Below are positions 7,662 to 15,972 of a DNA stretch of 64,000 nucleotides, one piece after another. The notes under the pieces are model-generated. The model was not told the origin of the DNA. It ran no database searches and saw only the letters and a program-made list of their open reading frames with translations. The position numbers and the translations under genes were made by a program. This stretch comes from an uncultured Prevotellaceae bacterium (GTDB lineage Bacteria > Bacteroidota > Bacteroidia > Bacteroidales > Muribaculaceae): positions 124,001 to 188,000 of the forward strand of contig ONEL01000001.1 of the NCBI GenBank assembly GCA_900316835.1, given 5' to 3'. Position 1 is the stretch's first letter, and each line of letters starts with the position of its first letter.

Positions 7662-8204
7662 TTAGTCGTCTGTCCCAATAAAGTTGCCCGACTGGTCGAA
7701 CCTTAATTCTATGTCGTTGGCCAACTCGATGTCATATCCTATACCGTTTTTGTCAATCTTGATAATTGGCGCTGACTGGAAGTTGTTCTTGACATAAGCT
7801 GAGATGGCCTGTGGCACCAGAGCTGCTGGAACCCCTTTGTAACACTCAACTTTTTTCCATTGATTGTTCCTGTCGAAGTCAATCTTTGTTCCGTTGTCGA
7901 GCGTCACATCATACTCAAGGCCTCCGTACTCCTGATCTGTTTCAGTGTAAGTGATCTTAGCACCAGGGAATGATTGTTGCACGAATGTGTTGATAGCCTC
8001 GGGCAATGCTTGTTGAGCATTTGCTGCGGGTTGGGGTTGAGCAGCATCCGCGTTGTTTTCGGGTGTCGCGGCTGGTGTTACTTGTTGCTGCTGTCCGTTA
8101 GAGACGGGCTGAGGTTGCTGGGTGTTATTGTTGCCATTGCAAGCCACCAGCATGGCGGTAACAACCACTGCAAGAGATAATAGCTTGAATTTCATGTTTT
8201 TCAA
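7662..8204 (-). CDS. PepSY-like (DUF2874) lipoprotein, two repeats
   Basis: 180 aa. A lipoprotein signal (hydrophobic stretch then LVAC, Cys22) suggests a periplasm-facing lipid anchor. A Gln/Pro/Asn-rich linker (to about residue 65) is followed by two PepSY-like units, each with the pattern F.(Q/N).FP(G/S)A.I...D..G.EYD..L..G..I.FD. This is the Bacteroidetes family often annotated as PepSY-like or putative beta-lactamase-inhibitor-like. Molecular function is unknown. It is the third and longest member of a three-gene paralogous cluster (7662-9132), 6 nt from the next. Confidence 0.8.
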   Translation of the reverse strand: MKNMKFKLLSLAVVVTAMLVACNGNNNTQQPQPVSNGQQQQVTPAATPENNADAAQPQPAANAQQALPEAINTFVQQSFPGAKITYTETDQEYGGLEYDVTLDNGTKIDFDRNNQWKKVECYKGVPAALVPQAISAYVKNNFQSAPIIKIDKNGIGYDIELANDIELRFDQSGNFIGTDD

Positions 8205-8210
8205 ATCTTT

Positions 8211-8642
8211 TTAGTCATCAATGTCAATAACTTGAAATTCACGATTAAACTCGATCTCAAGTCCATTGTTGAGCTTCACCTCATATCCACGGCGGTTGCG
8301 GTCAATTTTTATGATGGATGTGCCAGGGAACGAGGTTTTAACGCTTTTCTTAATTTGCTCTGGAATCAACGCCGAAGGAACGGTTGAAGAGTAGCTCTCA
8401 ATGTCCTTCCAGTTGCCTTCCTTGTCAAACTCGATTTTCTCACCAGACTCATACCTGATGGTATAGTCATCCCAGTCCATAGTAATAACCAATGGAACCT
8501 TATTAGCAAAATACTGTTTAAGCATCACTTGAGCTGTCTGAGGTAGTTGGTCATAAGTGATAACTTTGTCGTGGTCAGCCTTGGCGCTGAAACTTATTGT
8601 CAGCAAGGCAACTAATGCAATGATTGCTTTAATTTTCTTCAT
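8211..8642 (-). CDS. PepSY-like secreted protein, middle paralogue
   Basis: 143 aa with a cleavable-looking signal peptide (residues 1-22, ending SAKA) instead of a lipobox. It contains two PepSY-like units, the second SFPGTSIIKIDRNRRGYEVK followed by LNNGLEIEFN. Same fold and length as the 8701-9132 paralogue. The different targeting signals within the cluster (lipoprotein, soluble, lipoprotein) are notable. Function unknown. Confidence 0.78.
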   Translation of the reverse strand: MKKIKAIIALVALLTISFSAKADHDKVITYDQLPQTAQVMLKQYFANKVPLVITMDWDDYTIRYESGEKIEFDKEGNWKDIESYSSTVPSALIPEQIKKSVKTSFPGTSIIKIDRNRRGYEVKLNNGLEIEFNREFQVIDIDD

Positions 8643-8700
8643 AGTGTACTGTGTAATTAAAAATATTATTAAAATGGATTACTTACAATAATTTTTCATC

Positions 8701-9132
8701 TTAATCGTCCATTTCCATGAGCGCACCTTGCTGGTTGAACTTAAGTTCTAAACCATTGATAAGTTCAACCTCATATCCATTGTCATCCTTATCAATTTTA
8801 GTGATTGATACGCCAGGAAACGAGGTGTTAATGTGGCTAGCAATTGGGGCAGGCACAATCGCGGTTGGGATGGGAGCAGTGGTGCTCGACACCTTATCCC
8901 ATTCTTTGTTCCTATTAAAACTGATCATGGTGCCATCGTTAAGGGTCACGTCATACTCAGAGCCAAATAGTCCCCATTCTTTTTGGGCAAAAGTGATGGT
9001 GCTATTTGCAAAGTTTTGTTTAACAAAAGTTTGAACCTCTTGTGGCAGCTCGGTTGGACTGATAGGCTTTTCGCCACATCCTACCAATGTCAAACTGCAA
9101 ATGATAATTAATAAAAAACTGAATCTTCTCAT
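8701..9132 (-). CDS. PepSY-like lipoprotein, first paralogue
   Basis: 143 aa with a lipobox LVGC near Cys19. Two PepSY-like units are present, the second with FPGVSITKIDKDDNGYEVEL. It closely resembles 8211-8642 in the second unit. It is first in the minus-strand PepSY cluster, with a 58-nt AT-rich gap to the next gene. No clear promoter box was seen upstream. Function unknown. Confidence 0.78.
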   Translation of the reverse strand: MRRFSFLLIIICSLTLVGCGEKPISPTELPQEVQTFVKQNFANSTITFAQKEWGLFGSEYDVTLNDGTMISFNRNKEWDKVSSTTAPIPTAIVPAPIASHINTSFPGVSITKIDKDDNGYEVELINGLELKFNQQGALMEMDD

Positions 9133-9339
9133 AATATTTATTATTTTGATTAGACAATAAACTCTTCCAAATGTTTAATACTATGTGGGTGAAGGTTAAA
9201 ATTTTGCCAAAATTAGAGTCTTTATTCCAATTATACAAATTTTTATCCAATATTTACACATCAAAATTTTCTTATTACGATTAATAAGTGCTGGTAATGT
9301 TATGTGGTGTATGTCATCTTTTTTAGTTAGAAAAATGTG

Positions 9340-9347
9340 TAACTTTG
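9340..9347 (+). promoter_or_regulatory. -7 box for the TRAM-Rpe chimeric gene
   Basis: TAACTTTG fits TAnnTTTG. Expected transcription start near 9354 excludes the upstream ATG codons and points to the GTG at 9380. Confidence 0.5.
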
Positions 9348-9379
9348 TAGCAAAAATCAACAATAAAGCATTTATTTAC

Positions 9380-9934
9380 GTGGGAAAGAAAAAGAATTTG
9401 CCTCTGCTAGAGGATTTTGAGATAACTGGAGTTGCTGCCGAAGGCAAGAGCTTGGGGCGCTGGAACGACATGGTGGTGTTTGTGCCTTACGGAGCGCCAG
9501 GCGACATTGCTCGTGTGAAAATCACTCGCAAGAAGCACAGTTTTTGTGAGGGCGTGATAGATGAACTCATCAAGCCTAGCGTGGTGCAGCAGATTCATGA
9601 TGCTGACACGAAGGCTGGGGCCACCATCAACCCTGACACACCGGTGTGCCTGCTGCGCGACATCGTGGCGCAGCTCGACTTGGTGCTACTCATGTCGGTC
9701 AACCCAGGTTTTGGCGGACAAAAGTTCATCCCCAACACCCTCAACAAGGTGCGTGAGCTGCGCGCTCTCATCGCCGAGACCGGCTCAAGAGCTGTGATAG
9801 AGGTTGATGGCGGCGTTAACGATGTCACGGGAATGCAGCTCGCTGCGGCAGGTGCCGATGTGCTAGTGGCTGGAAACTATGTGTTTAAGGACACCGACCC
9901 GCTCAAAGCAATCGAAACTCTTTGCAATTTGTGA
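9380..9934 (+). CDS. Chimeric gene: RlmD-type TRAM domain fused to C-terminal half of Rpe
   Basis: 184 aa from GTG 9380, chosen because the promoter box is at 9340-9347 and RlmD proteins of this phylum begin with a similar basic GKKK stretch. Residues 1-67 resemble the N-terminal TRAM (RNA-binding) domain of RlmD/RumA-type 23S rRNA uracil methyltransferases (ITGVAAEGKSLGRWNDMVVF, PYGAPGDIARVKI). At residue 68 it switches to ribulose-phosphate epimerase and matches residues 98-214 of the upstream rpe at 94 of 117 positions (about 80%, my hand count). The methyltransferase domain is absent, as is the Rpe half carrying His31/Asp33/His64. Neither parent activity is therefore expected. The frame is open and a promoter is intact, so it may be expressed. 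It could be a decaying fusion or a neofunctionalised protein. Confidence 0.85.
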   Translation: MGKKKNLPLLEDFEITGVAAEGKSLGRWNDMVVFVPYGAPGDIARVKITRKKHSFCEGVIDELIKPSVVQQIHDADTKAGATINPDTPVCLLRDIVAQLDLVLLMSVNPGFGGQKFIPNTLNKVRELRALIAETGSRAVIEVDGGVNDVTGMQLAAAGADVLVAGNYVFKDTDPLKAIETLCNL

Positions 9935-9976
9935 AGTTTTTTGCGATAAAGTTTGCGCAGTTTAAGAAAAAAGTGC

Positions 9977-9984
9977 TATCTTGG
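9977..9984 (+). promoter_or_regulatory. Degenerate -7 box of tRNA-Ser copy 2
   Basis: TATCTTGG aligns with TATCTTTG of copy 1 but has lost one of the conserved T residues of TTTG. Copy 2 may be weakly transcribed or depend on read-through from the chimeric gene. Confidence 0.5.
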
Positions 9985-10010
9985 CACCTGCAAAACGAAT
10001 AACGACCATT

Positions 10011-10097
10011 GGAAAGATGCTGGAGTGGTCGATCGGGGCGGTCTCGAAAACCGTTAACCCCTTACGGGGTTCCAGGGTTCGAATCCCTGTCTTTCCG
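10011..10097 (+). tRNA. tRNA-Ser (anticodon CGA), copy 2
   Basis: 87 nt. Differs from copy 1 by two bases: C to T in the D-stem (making a G-U wobble pair) and A to T in the D-loop. Acceptor, anticodon CGA, variable arm and T-arm are identical, so it should still fold. The promoter is degenerate. Confidence 0.9.
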
Positions 10098-10101
10098 CAA
10101 T

Positions 10102-10134
10102 AAAAAAAGAGATTCGTTGAGAATCTCTTTTTTT
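10102..10134. terminator. Bidirectional terminator between tRNA-Ser copy 2 and proS
   Basis: Stem GAGATTC/GAATCTC with a 5-nt loop. It is flanked by an A-run on the left and a T-run on the right, so it gives a T-tailed hairpin on either strand. Confidence 0.88.
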
Positions 10135-10152
10135 GTTTATGCGTTTATGTGT

Positions 10153-11634
10153 TTAATAGTTGCGGGCGAAGATTACACGGCGTTTTGATGGCTTGCCGGT
10201 GAGCATGTCTACTCCATCTTCTTCGGGGGCATCGAGAGGGATGCAACGAATTGTTGCCTTGGTCTCTTCCTTAATGCGGTCTTCGGTCTCGGGAGTGCCG
10301 TCCCAGTGCGCAAGGATGAAACCACCTTTTTCGAGTTGCTGCTTAAACTCATCGTAGGTGTCGACCTTAGTTGTCATTTTCTCGCGGAAGGTGAGAGCCT
10401 TTTGGAAAATGTTGTTCTGAATATCCTCTAGCAGGTTCTTAACAGTTTGTTCAATTCCTTCGAGTGAGGCACTTGATTTCTCAAGAGTGTCACGGCGCAT
10501 GACCTCGATGGTTCCGCCAGCAATGTCGCGTGCTCCAAGCACAAGGCGAACGGGAACACCCTTGAGCTCGTAGTCGGCAAACTTGAATCCTGGGCGTTTG
10601 TTGTCGGCATTGTCATATTTTACCGAGATACCCATCGCGCGCAGTTTCTCAACAATAGGATTAACCTTCTCGTTAATTTGGTCTAGTTGCTCTTGATTCT
10701 TGTAGATTGGAACAATAACTACTTGTATTGGAGCCAAGTGGGGTGGGAGGACCAGACCATTGTCGTCGCTGTGGGTCATGATAAGTGCTCCCATCAGGCG
10801 AGTGGAAACGCCCCATGATGTTGCCCAAACATATTCAAGCTTGTTCTCATTGTTGACAAACTTAACATCGAAGGCCTTAGCAAAGTTTTGACCCAGGAAG
10901 TGACTTGTACCTGACTGGAGTGCTTTGCCGTCTTGCATCATTGCCTCAATAGTGTAGGTCTCGATAGCACCGGCAAAACGCTCGTTGGCACTCTTGACAC
11001 CTTTGATAACAGGCACTGCCATGTATTTCTCGGCAAAGTTGGCATAGACGTTTAGCATCTGGATTGCTTCGGCTTGTGCTTCTTCCTTGGTGGCATGGGC
11101 AGTGTGACCCTCTTGCCACAGGAACTCGGCGGTGCGCAAGAACATGCGGGTGCGCATTTCCCAGCGCATCACGTTTGCCCACTGGTTGATGAGCAGTGGC
11201 AGGTCGCGATAGGAGCTAATCCAGTTGCGATAAGTGTTCCATATAATCGTCTCGCTAGTGGGGCGAATAATGAGTTCTTCCTCGAGGCGTGCATCGGGAT
11301 CTACCACAACGCCACTTCCGTCGGGGGCATTCATCAGTCGGTGGTGTGTTACCACTGCACACTCTTTAGCAAATCCTTCAACATGTTCGGCCTCACGGCT
11401 CAGGAACGATTTTGGAATGAGAAGTGGGAAGTAAGCATTTTGCACACCAGTAGCCTTGAACATATCGTCAAGCTGACGTTGCATTTTTTCCCAAATAGCA
11501 TATCCGTAGGGCTTGATTACCATGCATCCGCGCACTGCCGATTGCTCGGCGAGGTCGGCTTTTATCACTAGGTCGTTATACCACTGCGAGTAGTTAACGC
11601 TTCTCTTAGTTAATTCTTTAATTTCAATTGCCAT
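10153..11634 (-). CDS. proS: Prolyl-tRNA synthetase, archaeal/eukaryotic-type (ProS type 3)
   Basis: Charges tRNA-Pro. 493 aa, the short form without the bacterial editing insertion. Class II motifs are visible: motif 2 around [20 protein letters not shown] (residues about 152-171), plus [10 protein letters not shown] and the motif 3 region near [11 protein letters not shown]. The C-terminus ends in a Tyr (FARNY), typical of the archaeal-type enzyme. Last gene of the DUF4290-rimM-OmpA-like-proS minus-strand run, 36 nt after its neighbour. Confidence 0.95.
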   Translation of the reverse strand: MAIEIKELTKRSVNYSQWYNDLVIKADLAEQSAVRGCMVIKPYGYAIWEKMQRQLDDMFKATGVQNAYFPLLIPKSFLSREAEHVEGFAKECAVVTHHRLMNAPDGSGVVVDPDARLEEELIIRPTSETIIWNTYRNWISSYRDLPLLINQWANVMRWEMRTRMFLRTAEFLWQEGHTAHATKEEAQAEAIQMLNVYANFAEKYMAVPVIKGVKSANERFAGAIETYTIEAMMQDGKALQSGTSHFLGQNFAKAFDVKFVNNENKLEYVWATSWGVSTRLMGALIMTHSDDNGLVLPPHLAPIQVVIVPIYKNQEQLDQINEKVNPIVEKLRAMGISVKYDNADNKRPGFKFADYELKGVPVRLVLGARDIAGGTIEVMRRDTLEKSSASLEGIEQTVKNLLEDIQNNIFQKALTFREKMTTKVDTYDEFKQQLEKGGFILAHWDGTPETEDRIKEETKATIRCIPLDAPEEDGVDMLTGKPSKRRVIFARNY

Positions 11635-11670
11635 TTTATAAAAATATATAGTGAATTTGTGTGAGTTCTT

Positions 11671-12285
11671 TTATCTTAATAAATGTTTTTTAGCTTGCTC
11701 AATCATGGTAGTTCCAGGGATGAGATAAATCTCCAGGCGTCGATTAAGACGACGGTTGCGAATGGAGTTGTTGGGTTTAACGGGGTCGGAACTGCCAAAT
11801 GAGAATGCCGTGAGATGCTCGGTGTTGGCATTCAGTACAAACCAGTCGTAGACGCTTTGCATGCGTTCGTCGGTAACTTTCTTGCAATAGCTTGGAGAAC
11901 CATTATTGTCATGATACATGGCTAGAGCCATGCGGTAGTAATCGGGGGTTCTCAAGAGCGAGGCATAAGGCTTGAGAAGTCTTTCGCCATCGTGACTCAG
12001 AATATTTGAGTTGGTCTCAAAAAGCTGGTCGGCGGTGATGGTGATGATAATAACTTCTTGGTTACGGGTTTGAAACACATTTAGGTTGCGGTCTTCGGAA
12101 AGAATGAGTGCCTGCTGGGACTGATAAGAAGCGATGGCATTGCGACTCTTGTTATCCTTGATGTAAGGTGTGTTAATAGCCTCGTCGAGCGACTGTGGCT
12201 TGACATCGTCTTGCGCCATGGCCACCATCGAGGCAACCACCGCGATTAATGTTGTTAAAATTATTTTCAAGTAGTTATGTTTCAT
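11671..12285 (-). CDS. Secreted OmpA-like domain protein
   Basis: 204 aa. Signal peptide at residues 1-24 (ending AMAQ). The C-terminal part carries an OmpA/MotB-like peptidoglycan-binding pattern: DERMQSVYDWF..., then FGSSDPVKPN and RNRRLNRRLEIYLIPG, equivalent to the usual G..DP...N....R..NRRVEI. Probably a periplasmic cell-wall-associated protein, not a porin since no beta-barrel is visible. It sits between rimM and proS, 28 and 36 nt away, and is likely co-transcribed. Its role is unknown. Confidence 0.7.
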   Translation of the reverse strand: MKHNYLKIILTTLIAVVASMVAMAQDDVKPQSLDEAINTPYIKDNKSRNAIASYQSQQALILSEDRNLNVFQTRNQEVIIITITADQLFETNSNILSHDGERLLKPYASLLRTPDYYRMALAMYHDNNGSPSYCKKVTDERMQSVYDWFVLNANTEHLTAFSFGSSDPVKPNNSIRNRRLNRRLEIYLIPGTTMIEQAKKHLLR

Positions 12286-12313
12286 GTTGTTATTGTATTT
12301 TTCTTCATCTTAA

Positions 12314-12838
12314 TTACAGTGATAACAATTCGTCGGGAACTTCGAGCTCAATGAGCCTGTTGTCAATATCAATACCAATTATGAAATCTTCAACAGCTGG
12401 GATTAACGTTTGTGAGCCATCGCTAATTTCAATAACGAAAAGCACATTTGCGGTTGAGTCGTCAATATCGCTAATTTTTCCTCTTAGCTTGTCATTGATT
12501 ATCACATCAAATCCTGTAAAGAAATCAACAGGTAGCTCTTCCTGGTCGTGGGCGATGTGTGAGTACTCGCTACGCAACACATAAATGTCCTTGTTCACAA
12601 TCATTGCGGCCTCAGTCTCGTTGCCTATGCCATCTATAGTAAGAAGGACAGTTTCTTGCGACTTGTTGCGAATAGAATTGATAAAGAAAGGCACAAAGAT
12701 GCCGTCGATGTCGCAAATGATGCACGAGCAACCCTCAAGCACAGCGCGGGGAGCAAGTATTGTTGCCGATACCTCGCCATTAATGCCGTGTGGCTTGTTA
12801 AACTTGCCGATAGTTGTTATTTGGTCGCTTGTGATCAT
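12314..12838 (-). CDS. rimM: Ribosome maturation factor RimM
   Basis: Assists maturation of the 30S subunit head through binding S19. 174 aa, usual length. N-terminal signature TIGKFNKPHGINGEV (residues 9-23), and a C-terminal PRC-barrel region from about residue 100 with ...ISDGSQTLIPAVEDFI and LIELEVPDELL. It follows the DUF4290 gene by 11 nt. Confidence 0.93.
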   Translation of the reverse strand: MITSDQITTIGKFNKPHGINGEVSATILAPRAVLEGCSCIICDIDGIFVPFFINSIRNKSQETVLLTIDGIGNETEAAMIVNKDIYVLRSEYSHIAHDQEELPVDFFTGFDVIINDKLRGKISDIDDSTANVLFVIEISDGSQTLIPAVEDFIIGIDIDNRLIELEVPDELLSL

Positions 12839-12849
12839 GCGTGATGGCT

Positions 12850-13446
12850 TTATTTCTTCTTTTTCTTCTTTGACTGTGTTGCTTGTTGCACTGGCGCAAC
12901 CTTAAACTCATGCAGTGAATGTGTGGCTGGGTCAAGTTTTATGCGTCCTTGAGAGAAGAACTCCAAATCCTTGAAAATCTTAGCGTCTTCCACATCCTCA
13001 TTATTGATTTGGTAAATGAGTTTCTTCATGTGGTTGGCAATCAGCATCACGAGGGCTTCTTTCTCTTCTCCATCGGGATACTCGCAGGCGCGCTGAATCA
13101 TTTGGTCTACTATTTTGCCATAGTGGCGCATCTTGATACCATCAAGCTTATACTTGAGGGGCTCTGGCTTTGTGTCAAGATTTTCAGGCTTAATGATTTC
13201 ATAAGGAAAATCCACATCAAGCTTGAAGTCACTCATTATTGCCAAGTGATCCCATAGTTTGTGCTTATAATCAGTCTCCTCGTTAAGTTGAGGAAATAGA
13301 TTACTCATGGTGTTGATAATGGAATAAGCGCATTTGTTCCGTTCTTCACGGTCTTCAATAGTGCAGCAATAATCCACCATCTGCTGTATGTTGCGCCCAT
13401 ATTCGGGTAGTGCGAGTTTCTTGAGTTGTGAGTTGTAGGTTAACAT
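12850..13446 (-). CDS. DUF4290 family protein
   Basis: 198 aa, predominantly helical, no signal peptide. The opening LTYNSQLKKLALPEYGRNIQ matches the Bacteroidetes-specific DUF4290 family, usually next to murA/rimM as here. The extreme C-terminus is a run of six lysines after SK, encoded by a TTC/TTT-rich tract. Function unknown; the basic tail could bind RNA or membrane. First gene of the proS operon with its own promoter box. Confidence 0.88.
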   Translation of the reverse strand: MLTYNSQLKKLALPEYGRNIQQMVDYCCTIEDREERNKCAYSIINTMSNLFPQLNEETDYKHKLWDHLAIMSDFKLDVDFPYEIIKPENLDTKPEPLKYKLDGIKMRHYGKIVDQMIQRACEYPDGEEKEALVMLIANHMKKLIYQINNEDVEDAKIFKDLEFFSQGRIKLDPATHSLHEFKVAPVQQATQSKKKKKK

Positions 13447-13468
13447 GTTCGTGTGTTGATTTAATTTG

Positions 13469-13476
13469 CAAAGTTA
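13469..13476 (-). promoter_or_regulatory. -7 box for DUF4290-rimM-proS operon
   Basis: TAACTTTG on the minus strand, 22 nt before the DUF4290 ATG, within the 137-nt gap after murA. Confidence 0.5.
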
Positions 13477-13583
13477 TAAAAATATATTGATATGCCCACA
13501 ATCCACAACTAAAAATCAGTTAAAACTCATCGTTAAAACTCTCTACACAACGGATATTTATTTAGAACCTAGTGTTGATGTGA

Positions 13584-14894
13584 TTACTCAATGCGTGTTA
13601 TTTTCGCTCCCAGTGCGTTCAGTCGCTGGTCGATGTGTGAGTATCCACGGTCGATTTGCTCAATGTGCCCTATGCGACTTATTCCATCGGCACTCATTGC
13701 CGCAATGAGCATAGCAATGCCGGCTCGAATGTCGGGCGAGACCATATTGTTGGCGCGGAGTTGAATATTATGATCGTGCCCAATGACTACCGCACGATGA
13801 GGATCGCAAAGGATGATTTGAGCGCCCATATTAATGAGCTTGTCAACAAAGAACAGGCGGCTTTCAAACATCTTTTGGTGAATTAGTAGGCTTCCTTTGG
13901 CTTGAGTGGCGACGACGAGAATTACGCTGAGAAGGTCGGGGGTGAGCCCGGGCCATATAGCATCGGCTAGTGTGAGTATCGAACCATCCATGAAGCGCTC
14001 AATCTCATAGTGCTCCTGCCTGGGAATGAACATGTCATCGCCTCGTCTCTCTAGCTGTAATCCCAGCCTACGGAAACTCGAAGGGATAATGCCTAGGTCT
14101 TTCCACGACACATTCTTGATGGTTAATTCACTACGAGTCATTGCAGCTATGCCCACGAAGCTGCCCACTTCAATCATGTCGGGTAAAATGCGATGGTGAG
14201 TCCCATGCAGGGCATCTACGCCTTCTATTGTTAGTAAGTTGGACGCTATGCCCGTGATGCGTGCGCCCATGTTGTTGAGCATCAGGCACAGTTGCTGGAT
14301 GTAAGGTTCGCATGCGGCGTTATAGATGGTTGTGGTTCCCTTTGCCATGACGGCAGCCATAATGATATTAGCAGTGCCAGTCAATGAGGCTTCATCAAGC
14401 AGCATATATGTTCCCTGAAGGCGCCCCTTGGCTTGAAAGTGGTAAGCCATTTTGTCCTGCTCAAATGTGATTGACGCCCCTAGATTTTTTATACCATTAA
14501 AATGAGTGTCGAGACGTCGCCTCCCTATTTTGTCCCCACCAGGGTTAGAGTAATACACACTGCCCAGGCGGCTGAGCAGTGGCGCTATTATCATTACCGA
14601 CCCCCTGAGCTTGGTGCATTGCTCCATGAATGCTTGGCTCTGGATGAAATCGGCGTTGATGGTTTGGGCTTTAAAACTATAGCGGTTTTGACTCAAGTGC
14701 TTTACTGTCACTCCCATGGCTTCTAGCATAGCAATGAGATTGTTCACGTCAAGAATGTCGGGGACATTATCAATTATGACCTCTTGGTCGGTTAATATAG
14801 TAGCACAAATCACTTGTAAAGCTTCGTTCTTTGCGCCTTGAGGGGTAATCTCACCGTGCAGGTGGTGATTACCTTCTACAAGAAAAGATGCCAT
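13584..14894 (-). CDS. murA: UDP-N-acetylglucosamine 1-carboxyvinyltransferase MurA (Cys-to-Asp active site)
   Basis: First committed step of peptidoglycan precursor synthesis (enolpyruvyl transfer from PEP to UDP-GlcNAc). 436 aa. Lys22 lies in QGAKNEAL as in E. coli. The catalytic-loop motif usually written PGGC-x-IG-x-R reads PGGDKIGRRRLDTH, so the residue equivalent to Cys115 is Asp121. Family knowledge: Asp at this position keeps activity but prevents covalent inhibition by fosfomycin, as in mycobacterial and chlamydial MurA. Third in the tsaB-murB-murA run, 41 nt after murB. Confidence 0.95.
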   Translation of the reverse strand: MASFLVEGNHHLHGEITPQGAKNEALQVICATILTDQEVIIDNVPDILDVNNLIAMLEAMGVTVKHLSQNRYSFKAQTINADFIQSQAFMEQCTKLRGSVMIIAPLLSRLGSVYYSNPGGDKIGRRRLDTHFNGIKNLGASITFEQDKMAYHFQAKGRLQGTYMLLDEASLTGTANIIMAAVMAKGTTTIYNAACEPYIQQLCLMLNNMGARITGIASNLLTIEGVDALHGTHHRILPDMIEVGSFVGIAAMTRSELTIKNVSWKDLGIIPSSFRRLGLQLERRGDDMFIPRQEHYEIERFMDGSILTLADAIWPGLTPDLLSVILVVATQAKGSLLIHQKMFESRLFFVDKLINMGAQIILCDPHRAVVIGHDHNIQLRANNMVSPDIRAGIAMLIAAMSADGISRIGHIEQIDRGYSHIDQRLNALGAKITRIE

Positions 14895-14935
14895 GTTGCT
14901 TGTTTGTTTTTAGTTGTTGTTTGAGTTTTTTCAAT

Positions 14936-15955
14936 TCAATAAATATAATTAACTTCAGGCTCAATGTGAATGTTAAATTTTTTGTAAACGTTTTGTTGAA
15001 TTAGGCTTGCCAGTGCCGCGATGTGGGCTGGTGTGGCATGGTTCTTGTTTACTATAATTAATGGTTGCTTGTCATAGACGGCTGCTCCTCCCATGCTTTT
15101 CCCTTTCATGCCACACATGTCAATGAGCCAAGCCGCTGGAATTTTGACTTGACAGTCGTTCAACATGTAGTGTGGCACATTGTTATAGTTTTTCGCGATA
15201 TTGCGAAAAACGTCGATGTCTACAACAGGGTTCTTAAAGAAACTACCGGCACTGCCCAGCTCATCAGGCTCGGGCAGTTTGGACTTGCGAATGTTAATGA
15301 CAGCATTGCGTATTTCCATCGCCGAGGGTGTGGTAGGCAACGTTTTAAGTTCTTGTAGTTGTCCGTAGTCTAGATGCGCCACAGGCGTTGTTGAAAGGGT
15401 GAATGTTACAGCCGTTACGATATATTGCCCTTTCAATTTGTTTTTAAAGATACTATCCCGATATCCGTATTCGCACTCGGCTCTAGAAAACACTCGAGGC
15501 TTGCCGGTTGCAGTCTCTATTGTTTCCACTTCTCGAATGATAGATTCTACTTCCACTCCGTAGGCACCAATGTTTTGAACCGCCGCGGCTCCTACTTCGC
15601 CGGGGATGTGCGACAAGTTCTCACAACCATAGTAATTGTTGTGAGCCATCTCGTGGCAAAAGTTGTCCCATATTACCCCAGCTCCCACTTTAACAACAAT
15701 CTCATGTTTGTCATGCGAGATGTAATTAATATCCTTAATGTCCGAGTGAAGGATTGTTCCATCGAAGTCGTTTAAAAACAGTAAGTTGCTACCGCATCCA
15801 ATGTGCAAAATGCGTTTATTGCTCTTTCTTAAATCATCAAGCACTTTCAAGAGCTCATCAATGTTCTCATAATTGATGAATTGTGTGGCTTTTACATCTA
15901 TTTTGAAAGTGTTATGACCAATGAGAGAGTAGTTTTCCTTTATCGTAATTGCCAT
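14936..15955 (-). CDS. murB: UDP-N-acetylenolpyruvoylglucosamine reductase MurB
   Basis: FAD-dependent reduction of the MurA product to UDP-MurNAc. 339 aa, type I length. FAD-binding segment GCGSNLLFLNDFDG (about residues 53-66). IPGEVGAAAVQNIGAYGVE is diagnostic. Catalytic Ser in GSAGSFFKNP and Glu in the C-terminal HIEPEVNYIY are present. It precedes murA on the same strand, so consecutive pathway steps are adjacent. Confidence 0.95.
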   Translation of the reverse strand: MAITIKENYSLIGHNTFKIDVKATQFINYENIDELLKVLDDLRKSNKRILHIGCGSNLLFLNDFDGTILHSDIKDINYISHDKHEIVVKVGAGVIWDNFCHEMAHNNYYGCENLSHIPGEVGAAAVQNIGAYGVEVESIIREVETIETATGKPRVFSRAECEYGYRDSIFKNKLKGQYIVTAVTFTLSTTPVAHLDYGQLQELKTLPTTPSAMEIRNAVINIRKSKLPEPDELGSAGSFFKNPVVDIDVFRNIAKNYNNVPHYMLNDCQVKIPAAWLIDMCGMKGKSMGGAAVYDKQPLIIVNKNHATPAHIAALASLIQQNVYKKFNIHIEPEVNYIY

Positions 15956-15972
15956 AGTTTTTTCAACGGAAA

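Larger units (their letters stand above)
9581..10097 (+). repeat. Diverged segmental duplication of rpe 3' half, spacer and tRNA-Ser
   Basis: Corresponds to 6988-7513. Similarity starts abruptly at GTGGTGCAGCA and runs through the coding half, the stop, a similar-length spacer (76 versus 85 nt) with a recognisable promoter remnant, and the complete tRNA. Protein divergence of about 20% indicates an old event. The unit is in direct orientation, 2.6 kb downstream of the original. Confidence 0.9.

Noticed and set aside
9302..9379. Upstream ATG codons as the start of the chimeric gene
   Set aside because: They lie before or inside the predicted -7 box (9340-9347), and the encoded residues do not resemble an RlmD N-terminus.
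7427..10097. Genomic island bounded by tRNA-Ser att sites
   Set aside because: The repeat includes over 300 bp of coding sequence and the whole tRNA, diverged by about 20% in protein. No integrase lies between the copies.
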